DNA from: Salinibacterium sp. PAMC 21357 | Lineage (GTDB): Bacteria > Actinomycetota > Actinomycetes > Actinomycetales > Microbacteriaceae | NCBI RefSeq assembly: GCF_000247645.1 | Contig: NZ_AHWA01000002.1 | Span: forward strand, 496,001 to 560,000 | DNA: 64,000 bases | Direction of reading: 5' to 3' | Shown here: positions 63,701-64,000 of the stretch, in pieces | Layout: each line of letters starts with the position of its first letter | Position numbering within the stretch: the stretch's first letter is position 1 | The notes under the pieces: model-generated | What the model was told of the DNA's origin: nothing | Seen by the model: only the letters and a program-made list of their open reading frames with translations | Databases searched by the model: none | Program-made: the position numbers and the translations under genes

Positions 63701-64000
63701 TTAATCGAGGCGGTCAAACCCCGACACCCGCACAACAGCGATGCCTTCAGCGGCAGATTCCACGAGATCGACCGACGCCGTAATCGCCCAATCATGGTTT
63801 TCTGCCGGGTCAGCAATGATCTGCCGCACCTGCCATGAACCCGGCAGTTCGGTAATCGCAATCATCGACGGACCGCGAGCATCCCCCGCCGTCGACATAC
63901 TGTCGTGCTCTGCAAAGTAGCGATCGAGCGCCTCGCCCCACGCCTCCTCATCAAAGCCAGCTGCAGCATCCAACTCCCCCAGCGCCACCGCATCATCGCG
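63701..64000 (-). CDS. DUF3516-type DEAD/DEAH helicase, C-terminal end only
   Basis: The open frame enters from the right edge (RDDAVALGELDAAAGFDEEAWGEALDRYFAEHDSM) and ends SWQVRQIIADPAENHDWAITASVDLVESAAEGIAVVRVSGFDRLD at TAA 63701. The WQVRQI-DP--NHDW-I-A-VDL-ES pattern is the end of the DUF3516 domain found at the C-terminus of actinobacterial Ski2-like helicases. Helicase motifs would lie beyond the window, so this identification rests on the tail alone. Confidence 0.65.
   Translation of the reverse strand, partial: RDDAVALGELDAAAGFDEEAWGEALDRYFAEHDSMSTAGDARGPSMIAITELPGSWQVRQIIADPAENHDWAITASVDLVESAAEGIAVVRVSGFDRLD

Overview
The window looks like chromosomal core of a high-GC actinobacterium, most likely family Microbacteriaceae. 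This is inferred from the frequent GTG starts, the neighbourhoods dnaG-dgt-dusB and hrcA-dnaJ-rsmE-HIT-phoH-ybeY-CBS-era, the eukaryote-type glycyl-tRNA synthetase, and the DUF3000-level detail of Micrococcales proteins such as the DUF3516 helicase tail. I see no rRNA, tRNA, CRISPR array or transposase gene. Most genes lie on the minus strand.

Layout. 1-5.3 kb: dnaG (runs off the left edge), dgt and dusB on minus, then a YbaK-type deacylase and a small membrane protein on plus. 5.3-7.7 kb: a small accessory island with a FrnE-type DsbA oxidoreductase, an AbiEi/DUF559-type nuclease-like gene and two copies of an unusual inverted-repeat element next to tandem arrays. 7.7-18.4 kb: glyS, a PLP lyase with a divergent LysR regulator, a complete NAD operon (nrtR-like regulator, nadA, nadB, nadC, cysteine desulfurase) with palindromic operators, then recO-uppS. 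18.5-22.8 kb: an NmrA-like protein, a truncated acetyltransferase, a third copy of the inverted-repeat element, a TRIC/UPF0126 channel and leuA with a leucine leader-peptide attenuator. 22.8-26.9 kb: an ABC exporter with a two-component system. 26.9-34 kb: the hrcA-to-era stress and ribosome-maturation run under a CIRCE-like operator. 34-41 kb: two DUF4870 membrane proteins, hemW, a HAD phosphatase, a DUF1990 protein, lepA, a DUF4190 protein and rpsT, whose promoter grows out of a 70-bp tandem repeat. 41-50.8 kb: holA, comEC, comEA, leuS, pabB/pabC-type pair and a DedA protein. 50.8-54.9 kb: an OpuC-type osmoprotectant importer and a TetR regulator. 54.9-64 kb: SRAP, App1-like phosphatase, GH15 hydrolase, FUSC protein, NagZ-like lipoprotein, a UbiA prenyltransferase, an MFS exporter and the 3' end of a DUF3516 helicase.

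Two observations cut across the window. First, a 93-95 bp element with 13-16 bp inverted arms (core GGAAATTCAGGAAATC and its complement), an unrelated 57-60 bp centre and an adjacent minisatellite of a different unit length occurs three times. Two copies bracket the AbiEi/DUF559 gene, and an arm supplies that gene's last codons. I regard this as the best candidate for an undescribed repeat/nuclease system. Second, six minus-strand genes (dnaG, the PLP lyase, ftsX, the DUF1990 gene, lepA, comEC) each carry exactly one missing base in or beside a short G/C run, with the expected protein continuing in the next frame. Because dnaG is among them, base-call errors are a more likely cause than six real pseudogenes.
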